33,557 nt of DNA, from assembly GCF_000150955.2 (NCBI RefSeq), contig NW_002238013.1:1-33557 (forward strand), written 5' to 3'. A program made the position numbers and the translations under genes. This document shows positions 1 to 10,345 of this stretch, piece after piece (within the stretch, counting starts at the first letter, position 1; the number at the start of each line of letters is the position of its first letter). Source of the stretch: Phaeodactylum tricornutum CCAP 1055/1. Lineage: Eukaryota > Bacillariophyta > Bacillariophyceae > Surirellales > Neidiaceae. Below the pieces are notes generated by a model, which saw only the letters and a list, made by a program, of their open reading frames with translations, was not told the DNA's origin and searched no databases.

Positions 1-480
1 TTGATCCATCAAAAGCAAGGGAGAAAGCCCATACTTGCGATATAACGTCTGAGAGTATTTGCAGCAAAGCTGCACATACAATACAAGTGTAATTTCAAGC
101 CATGACGTCATTGCAGCCACCAAATACAGACATGCCAGACTTATCTCTGGTGCAAGCCATGAGACGGGATGCCATTCGGAAGGATGCACCGCAAGCCACA
201 AACGGGATGAGAAGCTGGAACCTCTTCCTACTTGACCACAACTTCGTAGAGATCTTGACCGGCAATGTCACCATTTGATGGGTCGACTTCCTCAAGCTTT
301 TTGAAAAGATGCAGAGCCCTGTCAACACCTTCAACATTGTCCGGGTGAAAGAGGAGATCACCCACAATGACCTCGACAATAGATGAATTTAGTTGAAAAA
401 AGAGTGGATGTTCGACTTCCAGGTGGGCATCCAAAGTGTTGACAAAGGGAGCTCGAATTTTGGAAAAGAAATCTTCTTTT
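1..480 (-). mobile_element. hAT-like transposase remnant, N-terminal part, cut by the window edge
   Basis: Read on the minus strand this stretch gives broken transposase coding sequence. Positions 434-228 encode an open segment ending in KKLEEVDPSNGDIAGQDLYE. After stops and frame changes the part nearest position 1 reads WAFSLALDGSTHQ, which matches the 'LDGST' region near the start of the catalytic domain in many hAT-type transposases. The same sequence occurs at 8,035-8,185 and 9,306-9,507, so it is a repeat family. The element continues beyond the left edge. It is a relic with several stops and no product is expected. The family call rests on motif recognition, strengthened by the hAT dimerisation domain found in the related copies. 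Confidence 0.6.
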
Positions 481-908
481 GCATTTGCATCAAGAATACC
501 TTGAGATTATTTCCAAACTTCTGCATCAGACCCAGTGTTCTAAGCTGAGGTAGCGGGATCAAAGGTAGGGTGATTCGTTGTGAGTTGAGTGTTTGAAGTG
601 ATCACCAAGTCCAATAGCGCCTGGGGAGGAAAAGCTAAAATACCTGGCTCTTCATGTTGTTGTTGAGTCGCCGAAGCCTGCAGAGGCCTGGAATATACTG
701 TCAGTTTCTCGTAATGGTCCATGTGGTAGACATTTTGATTGGTAACTGGGTTTCGTATCCGTCTAACGGTCTGAAACAAGGCAAAATCTCCATGGTGGGA
801 CGCTTCCATGGATCTCTTCATCTACCAAAGGAGGTGCATTGCACAAGAATTTATTGTTTGCTAAAAGCTCGGATCCAAGCTTTATCCATGTGTGGATGAT
901 AAGTAGTT
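481..908. other. No gene recognised between hAT remnant and copia element
   Basis: About 430 bp with only short overlapping open frames on both strands. None has a recognisable domain or a codon pattern that stands out. It may contain the outer part of the hAT remnant and its junction with the copia element, but I could not place either boundary. Confidence 0.5.
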
Positions 909-1134
909 TGTTGGCATGGAACATTTACTTATACAGCAACAATTATTGGACTTGTACCAAACGGTAATCGTGGATCCTCCACTCTGATAGATATCAGCCA
1001 AATATCTTGTATTATGGGTTGCAACATGAAAATAGTGTTTGTCGCATTTTATTGAAATGGTTCTCAAACGGTATTCAGTATCAATATCACTTATATGGTA
1101 TTTATGTGGTGTTCACATGTGATGTTATCAGAGA
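909..1134 (+). mobile_element. Possible copia 5' LTR end and primer-binding site
   Basis: The segment starts TGTTGG at 909 and reaches TTCACA at 1112-1117, compatible with TG...CA ends of an LTR of about 209 bp. At 1123-1134 the sequence TGTTATCAGAGA matches 10 of 12 bases of the initiator-Met primer-binding site (TGGTATCAGAGC) used by many copia elements. It lies about 110 bp before the gag start, the expected order. No second LTR is available for comparison, because the other half of the element ends in the telomere, so the limits are tentative. Confidence 0.3.
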
Positions 1135-1241
1135 TCAATAATTCTCGTGTTCACGTGGTGCAGAAAGAACACTGAATGTTGTCAAACCAGCCTACAAAGT
1201 TTTATGAAATTTAAGACAGGTGAAGGAGACAAAAGTTGACC

Positions 1242-3028
1242 ATGGCAGCTGCTTTCGCTCAAGTTTGAAATGCTTTACAAGCAATTGGCATTGTTGATGT
1301 CAAACAACGCGATGCTATCACGGATTCAATTACGTCTATGGATGTTTTCGAGATCGCAACGGATGATTTCATCAAGGACATGTGTAAGAACATCCGTCGT
1401 CCTGGGAGTACGCTTCCGAATCCTAACGCAGAACAACCTGGAGCCCCGGCTATGATTCCTCGCAATGGTGTAGCAATTTCACCCACTGCGGAGGAGCGCC
1501 TTGTGTTGTTGGCATACTATGTTTGTCATCTCAAGCACACTTCTTGGCCTTATCCGGCTCAGTTCAATGCGGCGCGTATTTTCTTGATGATCAAGATCAA
1601 GAAGCGTGAGAAGGAAGACAAAGAGTTAGCAAAAGACCTTGTTGCTCCTGGACAAATTGAAGACCTGAAGAAAATCCGTGATGCCTTTGAAAATATTGCG
1701 GAATATTTGCTCCAAATTCGAGGAACAACGGGAGTTCCATTGGCTTATGTCATTCGTGAAGACGAAGAAGTTCCTGAAGGTCCGGATAATGACTATCAAG
1801 ATGCGTTTGAAGAAATGATAGCGCACTGTCCTCATGAAGAAGAGTCCTATGCAGCAGATAATGCTCAAGTATGGTCTATTATTCGCGTTTGTGCTCATGG
1901 TGGTCCTACTTGGAGTTGGGCGTCGGCTTATGCTCGAGCTCGTAATGGTCGTGCGGCTTGGTTTGCACTTCGCTCGCATTATTTGGGACCAACTAATCAG
2001 TTGAAGATTATGACGCGTGCTGAAGGTGATCTTGAGTCAAAGTTTTACAATGGAGAGCATCATAACTTTACCTTTGAACGTTTTGCTGAGATTCATCAGC
2101 GGGCTCATACAGATCTGGAAGAGTTTGGAGAGCCATTGACAGAGGCTGCAAAAGTTCGGAAATTTTTGAAACGGACTCAGGCGTCATTTCTCAATTCTGC
2201 AATTGCCACTGTTCATGCTAACCCATCCTTGAAAAATGATTTTGAAGCCACAGTGAATTTCCTCAGTGAGTCTATTGAAGAACAGAATCAAGCTCAGCTT
2301 CGGAGTATTTTGTCAGGTTGATCTGGTCACGGTCAAGGACAAGGTAGAGGATCAGGTCATGGTAATAAAGGTCGCGGTGGACGCGGTGATAAAGGTGTCT
2401 TCAACAAAGGTTCTACCAAAGGCATGGTGGATAAGTATTATACCTTTGATGAATACAAGAGTATGAATGCTGAACAGAAGCGTCACATACATACATTACG
2501 TCAAGAAGCTGGTGGTAAACGCAATGCTTCTACTGTTGATTCTCAAGAAAAGGAGGATGACAAGAAATCAAAGACGAGTTGTGATGATACAAGCTCGCTT
2601 ACTTCGAAGTTGTCGGCAGGTCGAAATATGTCACACAGAAGTTCGAATATGTCAGTGGTATCAACACGTTCTATCTCTATACAGTCACTCGAGAGTGCAT
2701 TTACATCACACACAGAGTTAGATTCTCATGCGGATACTTGTTGCATTGGAAAGAACGCTTATATATTTTACGAAACCTCTCGAACGGTTGATGTTTCTGC
2801 ATTTTTATCTACATTGGGACAAGCCCGGTCTATACCAATTGTCTCTGCTGCTCTTGCATATGATCATCCTTACACATATGAGACTTTTATTTTAATTGTT
2901 CATCAGGCCTTGCACTTTCCTACCATGGAACATAATTTGTTAAATCCAAATCAGCTCTGGTTAAACAATGTGCAGGTCCATGATTGTCCAAGATTTTTAA
3001 TTGAAAACCCCACAAATTTGTCACATTC
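1242..3028 (+). pseudogene. Copia-type retrotransposon, gag and protease half (decayed)
   Basis: One reading frame runs from the ATG at 1242 to about 3028, interrupted only by TGA at 1266-1268 and TGA at 2319-2321. The first 350 or so codons form a helical gag-like protein. They are followed by a Gly/Arg-rich stretch (GHGQGQGRGSGHGNKGRGG) typical of a nucleic-acid-binding tail. The protease active-site region follows as ELDSHADTCCIGKN at about 2718-2760, a form seen in diatom copia polyproteins (a D-S-x-A-type aspartic protease motif). The frame breaks off in codons for S-H-S-I at 3021, exactly where the integrase half at 31,949 begins. Reverse transcriptase and RNase H are absent from both halves. 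The element cannot move by itself. Confidence 0.8.
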
Positions 3029-3037
3029 CATTACAAA

Positions 3038-3721
3038 TTGTGTTCATTTGTCACGACCGCATACCTGCTACCTTGACTGTCAGTTCTCACGCACAGAGCC
3101 ATCCAAAGCAAACATGCACAATCGCCTATAATGGTACTTCTGTGTGTAAAGGAAGCAGCAACGACGACGATGTCAATCGGCAAGCAACCAATGCGGGAAT
3201 GACTGTCTCTTCTGCTTTGTCGGATTCCACCTGTGGCAAGTACTTGGCACCCTCCACCATTCCTGGTGCAGGCGTGGGGATATTTACGGCGGTGGAGAAG
3301 CAAATTGGGGATACGGTAGGACGTGGAGATATTTGCATTCCCGTCATTGATATGTACTGGCAAGCCGACGGCATCATGCAACCCTTTTCGGACTATTTCT
3401 GGTCCGGAGACACCATGGGCATGTCACACAAAACCGACTCCTACAACATTAAAGCACTTTATCCGGGGTTGGACTGTGCCATGAACTGCCATCTTGTACT
3501 CCTTAATGTGGAGAAAGCCGACTCCGTCTAGACGCTACACAGATTCCGCGATCCTGGAACCGGCACCTTTTCTCCATACCACATCGGAACCACATACATG
3601 TCCCAACACATTCCAGGGGGAGGAAAATTGTTCAAGTTCTTGGGGATCATTGGTTCCAAACAAGACCTTGTGTTGGTGGCCTGCTTGTACTGTCGGAGAA
3701 TTACGAAACAGCGGAAGACAT
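3038..3721 (+). pseudogene. Truncated, decayed copy of the SET-domain gene at 10,738-12,744
   Basis: Positions 3038-3721 align with 10,804-11,504 of the intact gene in the same orientation. The copy covers the end of the signal peptide and the first SET-like half. It lacks the first codons, so it has no native start. The frame closes at 3529-3531 (TAG), where a short deletion removes bases present in the parent just before the 'HRxRDPGTG' stretch; the later part is shifted. Many parental CG dinucleotides are TG or CA here. It abuts the copia half with only a 9-bp filler (3029-3037). It is a dead gene fragment with no expected product. Confidence 0.85.
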
Positions 3722-4160
3722 CTCTTGCAATGGTCGGATTTGAGGTTCCCCAAGGTTAAGACTACAACCTTTTTGTGATACTTGTACCACTGTACAATAT
3801 GTACAATCAGACCGTTTATACTGTTAATGTATATTATTGGAAAATCCACTATTTGGGATGAGCAGGGATGAAATTTACACTCTTTGGGGAAACTTGAACT
3901 GGTTCTACCATTAATACATCAAACCAGTCTTGTAGTTGGCGCAGTAAAATGTAAGCAAAAAAGCGTTTGTGGACGAAGATGGGCATTTCATGGAGGCAAC
4001 TATAACTTTGAAATGTGATATCAAACAGTATCTGTGAATAATCTCAATTAAAATATTTGCCAGGGAAGTCTTCTCCGCAAGAATAAAATACTTTAACCCA
4101 ATTCATTTTTCACAAATAACGAAATTTTGAGCCAAGTCGGATATGGCAAATAGCATTACC
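3722..4160. other. Intergenic, no gene seen
   Basis: About 440 bp, AT-rich, without a credible coding frame. It holds a small perfect inverted repeat around 3755-3775 (AAGGTT ... AACCTT) and would include the 3' untranslated region of the cysteine-rich gene on the minus strand. Confidence 0.5.
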
Positions 4161-5003
4161 TCAGGGAATGACAGGAGAAGACGTAGCCATTGCAACAGGA
4201 GAGGAAGTGGCCATAACAACGGGAGAAGGAGTGGCCATTGCAACAGGAGAAGATGTGGCCATTGCGACAGGAGAAGAAGTGGCCATTGCAACAGGAGAAG
4301 ACGTGGCCATTGCGACAGGAGAAGAAGTGGCCATTACCACAGGAGAAGAAGTGGCCATTGCGACAGGAGAAGAAGTGGCCATCGCAACAGGAGAAGAAGT
4401 GGCCATCGAAACAGGAGAAGACGTGGCCATTGGATCGTAACAAAAGTCCGCACGACTGGCCACATCCTCACCTCCGTTGCAACCAGGTACAGCCTCACCT
4501 CCATCTCTCATGAAGCACTTTAAACTTCCTTCGCAGTCGCTGTCCTTGTCACAGTCACCCTGGCAGACCTTCAAGGGAAAAGCAGACAATGGTGTACCAT
4601 TGTCTCCCACAACTACCACATCGGGTCCCACAGCAGAGGGCATTGCAATAGGAGAAGAAGTGGGCATCGGATCATAGCAAAAGTCCGCACGACTGGCCAC
4701 ATCCTCACCTCCACTGCAACCGGGTACGGCCTCACCTCCATTTCTCATGAAGCACTTTAAACTTCCTTCGCAGTCGCTGTCCTTGTCACAGTCACCTTGG
4801 CAGATCTTCAAGGGAAAAGCAGATGATGGTGTTCCATTGTCTCCCACAACTACCAATGCAGGTAACTTTAGTCGACGCAAATGAACCCGAAGCTGCTCCG
4901 TCGTGGAATCAGTCCCTTGGCGAGTCACATCATCACCCTGATGTGCTACCGAGTAAGGGGCAGAAGCGATGGTAAAGGCTAGAGAAAGGAGCTTGATCTT
5001 CAT
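4161..5003 (-). CDS. Secreted cysteine-rich protein with two tandem modules and a MATSSPVA repeat tail
   Basis: A 280-residue protein of unknown function. Residues 1-20 (MKIKLLSLAFTIASAPYSVA) look like a cleavable signal peptide. Two nearly identical modules follow, each about 75 residues, starting VVVGDNGTP and containing six cysteines in the order C-x3-C-x5-C-x5-C-x9-C-x12-C (for example CQGDCDKDSDC, then KCF, then VPGC, then DFCYDP). Even spacing and even number suggest disulfides. I recall similar cysteine modules in other stramenopile secreted proteins, but have no family name for it. The C-terminus is eleven copies of the octapeptide MATSSPVx, a Ser/Thr/Pro-rich stalk that could be O-glycosylated. 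Start and stop are clean and codons intact, unlike the neighbouring relics. Extracellular or wall location is inference. Confidence 0.85.
   Translation of the reverse strand: MKIKLLSLAFTIASAPYSVAHQGDDVTRQGTDSTTEQLRVHLRRLKLPALVVVGDNGTPSSAFPLKICQGDCDKDSDCEGSLKCFMRNGGEAVPGCSGGEDVASRADFCYDPMPTSSPIAMPSAVGPDVVVVGDNGTPLSAFPLKVCQGDCDKDSDCEGSLKCFMRDGGEAVPGCNGGEDVASRADFCYDPMATSSPVSMATSSPVAMATSSPVAMATSSPVVMATSSPVAMATSSPVAMATSSPVAMATSSPVAMATPSPVVMATSSPVAMATSSPVIP
4168..4440. repeat. 24-bp coding minisatellite (about 11 units)
   Basis: Head-to-tail 24-bp units of the type GGAGAAGAAGTGGCCATTGC, differing at a few positions. They encode the MATSSPVx tail of the minus-strand gene. Because 24 is a multiple of three, copy-number change keeps the reading frame, and the array is open in several frames on both strands, which creates false coding calls. 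Confidence 0.95.
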
Positions 5004-5569
5004 TTTTCAAACGTTTTCTTAAATGGAGATACACCCTCACTGTCACTAGAAATTGTGAGCTTATCCCTGAGATTGCGGAGGTATGTTTGAGTTTTCTCTG
5101 TACTGTTACCTTTCCTATAGTTGAACCGTACGTTCCTGGTACATAGTCCCGTAGAATAGTATTTCACAGACTCCGGGCAACTTTCGCTGTCGGCGATACG
5201 ATTGATGCTCCGCGAAAACAAGAAGCAGTTGGATGACTGTAAGCAAAGTTCTGAAGAACGATTTACTGTCCGTTCTACTTTATACAAAGTGTATGAAGCC
5301 AGCTACACAAAAGCGAAAAACATTTTTTTTAAAATTACACTAGTGTATTTCTTACCTGATTAACACATTTACGTTGAGTCTATGTACTTATCTATTTTTT
5401 CCTTCTTTTACTTGTAAATGGTTCTCAAATAACAATATCAGCACATCGAATCAAAGAGCATTTATCACATGGCTACTGGGAACCTGGCCTCTTATCCCCT
5501 GGCTGTGCTAAGGATAGAGACTAGGCCAACCAATACACTCAGTTCTGCCTCCGATTGTCACGGAGCACT
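5004..5569. other. Upstream region of the cysteine-rich gene, no gene seen
   Basis: About 570 bp, containing T-rich and A-rich runs around 5320-5410. It must hold the promoter of the minus-strand secreted-protein gene. No TATA-like or other element stands out enough to call. Confidence 0.45.
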
Positions 5570-5800
5570 ACCAAAGCGCACCGTGGGACAAATTGCTCTG
5601 GAAAACGGAGTCTGGAAAGACTCTAGTGGGCTTTATTGCAAACGAACTGCAATACACCTTACAGTAAGCAAATTTAGGGAGTGCAAAACTCTACGTGTTA
5701 GCGACGCTCCCCTCGTGGTGGACATTGGGTACAAGGACCTATTCGACAAAGGCGGTACGGATCAAAGATGTTACAAAACAAAGATAGAAGATTAAATAAT
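5570..5800 (-). repeat. Copy E3 of an unclassified interspersed repeat
   Basis: Positions of about 5570-5800 align base by base, with gaps, to 8,210-8,420 in the same orientation (shared blocks around GCAATACAC, GCGACGCTC, GTACAAGGA/ATACAAGGA, GATCAAAGATG/GATCATAGCAT). They also align to 10,190-10,300 in the opposite orientation. No conserved reading frame survives among the three copies. The strand given follows the arbitrary orientation in which copy E2 is plus. The copy is partial; the left limit is approximate. Confidence 0.55.
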
Positions 5801-6454
5801 ATAAAATAGCACTTCTTGCCAGATCGTGTCCATATTTGATTGCAGAACCGGCAACTAGACCGCTTCTAAACCTGAATTTTCCTTTGTCACAGTCCATATA
5901 CTGCAATTTCCGTTTTTGCATACTGATTGCGGAACCATAAGTATCTTTTGTAACACACATGATACGAAAAATAGATCGTGTCAATTTACATCCGTTTGCC
6001 TTGTGTTTCCATCCAAATGACTCTGTTTGTTGAAGCCAGCTGAATCTCTTTTGTCGAATATGAAGTCTTTGTACCGGAACAGAGCCTTAAAGTACGTAGG
6101 AAGTTGTGGACATCTGTAGCCATGCCTCTTCTGAATATGCCAAAATTTGACAGAAGAGGAAATTTGCTATTCGGGCCTCGTCCAGGCCGCAGTTCCGAAT
6201 TTTCGGCCAAATCTGAGATTTTCGAATATAAGTCGCTTTAACTGTAAAAACCCTGCGACAATCATATGGGGGTTCAATATCTCTAACAGTAAATTGTGTG
6301 GCATGTTTATAAGTTTTGTTTTACGTCTTTTTATCGTATCTACAATCCTTTGGTCCCACAGACACGTTTTAGCCTGTTATTGTTGGAGTTTCCTAAAAGT
6401 AGCAAAACCAATCAAGTGTATTCCATTATATTTGTCTATAGTCATGTCCAGGCA
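5801..6454. other. Noncoding, no feature recognised
   Basis: About 650 bp with only short open frames and no recognisable domain. No alignment to the repeat families described elsewhere in the window was seen by eye. Confidence 0.45.
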
Positions 6455-8185
6455 TCCTTAAATGCGGTATTACCGCAAACAACCGCAAAAAGCTTATTTG
6501 CGGTGGATTTCACACCATGATTGCGGCTATTTCCGGTATTCCTTACTATACTTAACAGCTTCTTATCATATCTATATTTGACAATATATAATATTTAAAT
6601 GAAAGCATTCTTCGCTTTGTTTGGATAGTTTTATCTTAGTTTTCATGTAGATTATTCCACAATGAGAGTGGAGAGGGTCTTTGGTCATTTTCACTGTATT
6701 GTTTACAATGCAAGATGCCTTCCAGGGAAAAGTCAGTGAGATCTTGTTGGCTGGGATAGTTCTCCTAGTTGATAGGAGAGAAATTCAATTGGTGCAGTAT
6801 TGGAAAATGCAGATGCCAACCCACCACAGAATTTCTGCACAAGTGGGAAATGTCCATGTGTTACTGCCCAACTCTCCAAGAAGCCTCTCTTCTCCATATT
6901 GGAATGCAGTAAAGCTTGTTGGAATAAAGGCTCTTCTCAATAGGCCCGAAGAAATGAGCAGAACTTTGGCTGATCAACTTCTTCATCTGAAAATTAAAAC
7001 TGCAGTCGCATCCAATGCATGTGAATAGACTTCACAAAATCTCTCATGTCAGTTACAGCAAGCTCATATGGAAGCACAGGTGATAGCTCCGCATCCGGTG
7101 CCTCATTTCCACTACAAACAATTACAAGGTTTGCAATGCTTTTGGCAGCAGCGAAGAGCTTTCCAATACTAGCCAACAACCAAGAAAACTTGCCTGTATC
7201 CAACTCCAATTCTTGAAGTGTCTCAATTACCCACATTCCAAGACCATCCAATCCTTGATGGACTTGCTTGTGAGGAATTACAAAGCTCCCAACTGTCTCT
7301 GCTGGCTCTGTTGCAGTTATTGCATCAATCTGGTCTTGCTTGAGAGGACCAGCCATCCCAGCCTTTGACAATAGGTGCCCACTAGACAATTGAGTGCAGC
7401 TTGTTGCTACAATGCTAATGTTTTCGCAACCTGGAGGGCAACAAATACAGCTTTGGCCTCTTTTGCAAAAGCATCCACTGCATATAGAAAAATGCTTCAT
7501 GACTTTGATGGGCTGCGTTCTTCTTGTTCAAGTACATTAGAAGCCAATATCTTTTGGTACAAAGCCAGGTTGTTGTGCATCCCATTGATAACCAGCGGTA
7601 TCTGCAACTTTTGGGCGCGTAGAGCGTATTTCTCTAATAAGATTCTGCTGATGGCGGAGGTGACCAATCAATGTGGTCAATCCAAGTAGAACTCATTTTC
7701 TAGGGCAGGCTTATAAATTTCTTGCATTGCCAATCTAATTGGCGCAATCTGCACCAGATTCTGATGATTTCAGACAAGCACACCTGCTTTATGTGGCTCA
7801 TTAAGCCTTGAACTCTGCTGGTCATGTTTTTTGCCCCGTTGGTAGACACACTGATACAAGTGTGCTTTTTTAATGGTTCACTAAGATAGCATCAAGAAAC
7901 TTTATCAACACTCACAATTAGTTTTCACCAGTGTGCCTATCAAACAAAGGGATTGCAATCATGTGAACGTTGCAGAGAACATCCAACCAAACAAAGCGCA
8001 CCTGCACATCAAGTTATGACATGCCCTGATGCGTTGATCCATCAAGAGCAATGGAGAAAGCCCACTAGAGAATGTTGGACAGATTTTGTAGCGAAGCTAC
8101 ACAAATGATGCGTGTATGGGTCAAAGCCAATACATTGCTGAATCTGCCAAATACAGACATTCCGGATTCATCCTGAGTTCAATCA
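6455..8185 (-). pseudogene. hAT-like DNA transposon remnant, body and C-terminal end
   Basis: Reading the minus strand from 8185 leftwards gives, through stops and frame changes, the LDGSTHQ region (about 8040) and LDVQVRFVWLDVLCNVHMI. Next come a degenerate 'TNGAKNMTSR' block and a 'WCxxxQLD' block near 7700-7860, both familiar from hAT transposases. The open segment 7500-6994 is the central region, and 7028-6690 is the C-terminal dimerisation region, broken by a frameshift but alignable to the copy at 31,500-31,890. The left end (6455-6540), rich in GCGGT/ACCGC motifs, is shared with 31,365-31,420 and probably represents the 3' terminal region. The coding sequence is dead. Family assignment is by motif order. 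Confidence 0.65.
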
Positions 8186-9299
8186 ATCTTACATAATACA
8201 ACCAATGTACGTACATAGGACAGTAACGCTGTTTGACAGTGCGTGGTAAACACTGGTTGGGCGTTATGACAAACAACCTGCAATACACGTAAGCGAACCT
8301 AGGCACTAATAAACTCACTTGCTGACGACGCTCACCACGGGTTAGACAGCAGATACAAGGATCTATGCTATTACGCAATCTTTGGATCATAGCATTTCTA
8401 AAACAATGAGAAGAAGATTACATTTTATTAACTAGTTGATCTCGCGAAGTCTGTTCAATCCAGTGAACAGTCGTACAAAAAAACATAGCCAATCTTGAAT
8501 CTTCCCACATGTGCATAAAACCTGTAAATATAAATTCCATACAGAATACCATGGTGAGTAATGAATCTTGCTCCTTACTTGTCATGTGATTTGTGAGACT
8601 GGTTTTGTATCTTTTCCTAACTGCCATTTGTATGTATCCTGTATTCATGACTTTAGGATACAAATGATTCCGTATGTAATGCAAATACGGTGAATTTGAG
8701 CAATAAGGCCGACACAAACTCCACACGTGTCAACTGGAATGACAGTTTTGAGTACCGGTTAGCGCAATGGCGCGCACTACTTGGGTTGTGGCACCCAAGG
8801 CAAGCCTGTCGAAACTAATCTTGTGTGTTTGGCCACAAATCCCAACACGGATGGTTTTGGACAGGTGCAATCCCAGCTGAGTATTCAGAAACATGATGTG
8901 ACTGTTTCGAGACTCGATCGTTGCCATGCTAAGGAGCATTATAACTATGATGAATGTGCCCACGGTGCCGTGTATAACACCGTGGAGAATAGTGAAACGG
9001 ACCACAATGGCGCTTGGCAGATTGTGGGGCCAAATGGAAAGTGAACAGATTAGCTCTTTAATTTAGAGTTTATAAATCTTAACAACACTTGTGTGAAAAC
9101 CATTTTCGTTAGTTTGTATCTCTTTGTTAGAAGCCAGACAAGTCTTGATCACCTTGTGCTGTCTTCAGAAGGCAGGAGATACTTGACATTGACAACACAT
9201 AGCATGTAAACGCTGCACCCATCGGATTGGCTCACACTTCCGTTTTCCATACTAAGTTGCATATATCCAAGGGACACGTCGCAAGGTGGTGTGCCGTGA
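8186..9299 (-). mobile_element. Copy E1 of the unclassified repeat, inserted in the hAT remnant
   Basis: This 1.1-kb block interrupts the hAT remnant. The flanks at 8,160-8,185 and 9,300-9,330 join to match the continuous hAT sequence at about 130-180. The 6-mer CAATCA occurs at both borders (8,180-8,185 and 9,300-9,305), consistent with a target-site duplication. The end near 9,299, read on the minus strand, starts TCACGGCACACCACCTTGCG; the same end occurs at about 9,509 and 31,906. No terminal inverted repeats and no intact protein were seen. The block is an inverted relative of copy E2 (9,509-10,345). Confidence 0.5.
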
Positions 9300-9305
9300 C
9301 AATCA

Positions 9306-9507
9306 TGAGAGACGATGCCATTCAAAATGATGTTCCATAAGCGCGACAAACCTAACAAGAAGCTGAAACCGCTTTCTTGTCTTCACCACAACCTTGTTAA
9401 TATCTTGGCCAGCAATTGTTCCATTTGCCGGTTCAGCTTCCTCCAGTTTTTGAAAATCTGTATTTCTCAGTCATGTGTTACAACTTCAATATCATCAGGA
9501 TGAAAGT
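9306..9507 (-). pseudogene. hAT-like remnant, N-terminal piece separated by the E1 insertion
   Basis: On the minus strand this piece corresponds to about 160-350 of the hAT fragment at the left edge. Shared peptide blocks include KRFQLL and KLEEAEPANGTIAGQD (compare KLEEVDPSNGDIAGQD), with frame changes. It continues the remnant at 6,455-8,185 once the E1 insertion is removed. The right border at about 9,508 is where copy E2 starts. Confidence 0.55.
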
Positions 9508-9508
9508 G

Positions 9509-10345
9509 CTACAGTACACTACCTTGCGGCATGTCCCTTGGATAGCTTCCACTTTGTAAGGAAAATGTAAGTGTGAGCCAATCCGATGGACGCAATGTTT
9601 ACGTGTCATGTATGGAGTTTGTGTTGGCCTTATTGTGCACATCCCACATATTTGGGTTACCCTGTTATAGTGTACCTCCTTGCAACATGAGCTGTGAACA
9701 TAAATCACTAAGCATGGATGGTGCAAGTGTGAATCAAAAGTATACAGATGGAGCAAAGGAGGCCTGCACAGAAATGATACCACAGCCTTGTTCTGTGGCC
9801 ATGTGGACTCACAATAATCAAAGCATTTGAACAATTGATATGTTTTCAGAACCGCAGGTGCTTAGTCTCCACTTGTTGGTTTACACAATTAAAGTAATCT
9901 GGGATACAGTTGGAATATAGGAGATACAACTGGGACATAGAAAATACAATTGAGGCAACATAGGGGGGCATCACAAGACACATGGTGGGCCTGAAGAAGA
10001 ACCTCTATTCACCACAGGTGTTTTGCATGGGACTCATAGCTCTGAAGGTATATATATACATGTGTGAGAAAGGCTGCCTATGCCTATTGAGATTGTGGAA
10101 GTTGTGGAAGATTGAAGATGAGGTGGCACTTTGTGGGGTTGTTCACTGGACTGTACAACAGATTGACTAGTATGTAGAATGTAATCTTCCTCTCAGTGTT
10201 ATAGAAATTCTTTGATCCAAATTGCATTCTACGCATAGGTCCTTGTATCTGCTGTCTGACCCGTGGGGAATGTCAACAACAAGTTGAGTTTTATAATCCT
10301 TAAGTCTCTTAGGTGTATCACAGGTCATTGCTCTACTTGACTCGC
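9509..10345 (+). mobile_element. Copy E2 of the unclassified repeat
   Basis: It begins CTACAGTACACTACCTTGCG, matching the E1 end in inverted orientation. It shares the following AGTGTGAGCCAATCCGATGG block, the 'TTTTGCATGG/TTCTGTATGG' block near 10,020, and the stretch around CCTTGTATCTGCTGTCTGAC near 10,240. The order of blocks is the same as in E1, so E1 and E2 form two diverged inverted arms. A second diverged copy of the beginning (around 9,660-9,745) suggests internal duplication. Open frames in it are short and not shared between copies. The right boundary is approximate. Confidence 0.5.

Noticed and set aside
1266-1268. TGA codons in the copia halves as selenocysteine codons
   Set aside because: The contexts are not redox motifs, at least two replace probable arginines, and the element also carries a frameshift and truncations, so they are decay.
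4168-4440. A CRISPR-like array of regularly spaced repeats
   Set aside because: The 24-bp units are directly adjacent with no unique spacers, lie inside a coding sequence and encode an octapeptide repeat; the organism is a eukaryote.
4143-4523. Open frames on the plus strand and other frames through the minisatellite
   Set aside because: They exist only because the unit length is a multiple of three. The minus-strand frame alone has a signal peptide and conserved cysteine modules.
8121-9005. Protein-coding potential of repeat E (several 80-100 codon frames)
   Set aside because: Frames differ among the copies and none stays open or conserved, so they are treated as chance frames in a repeat.
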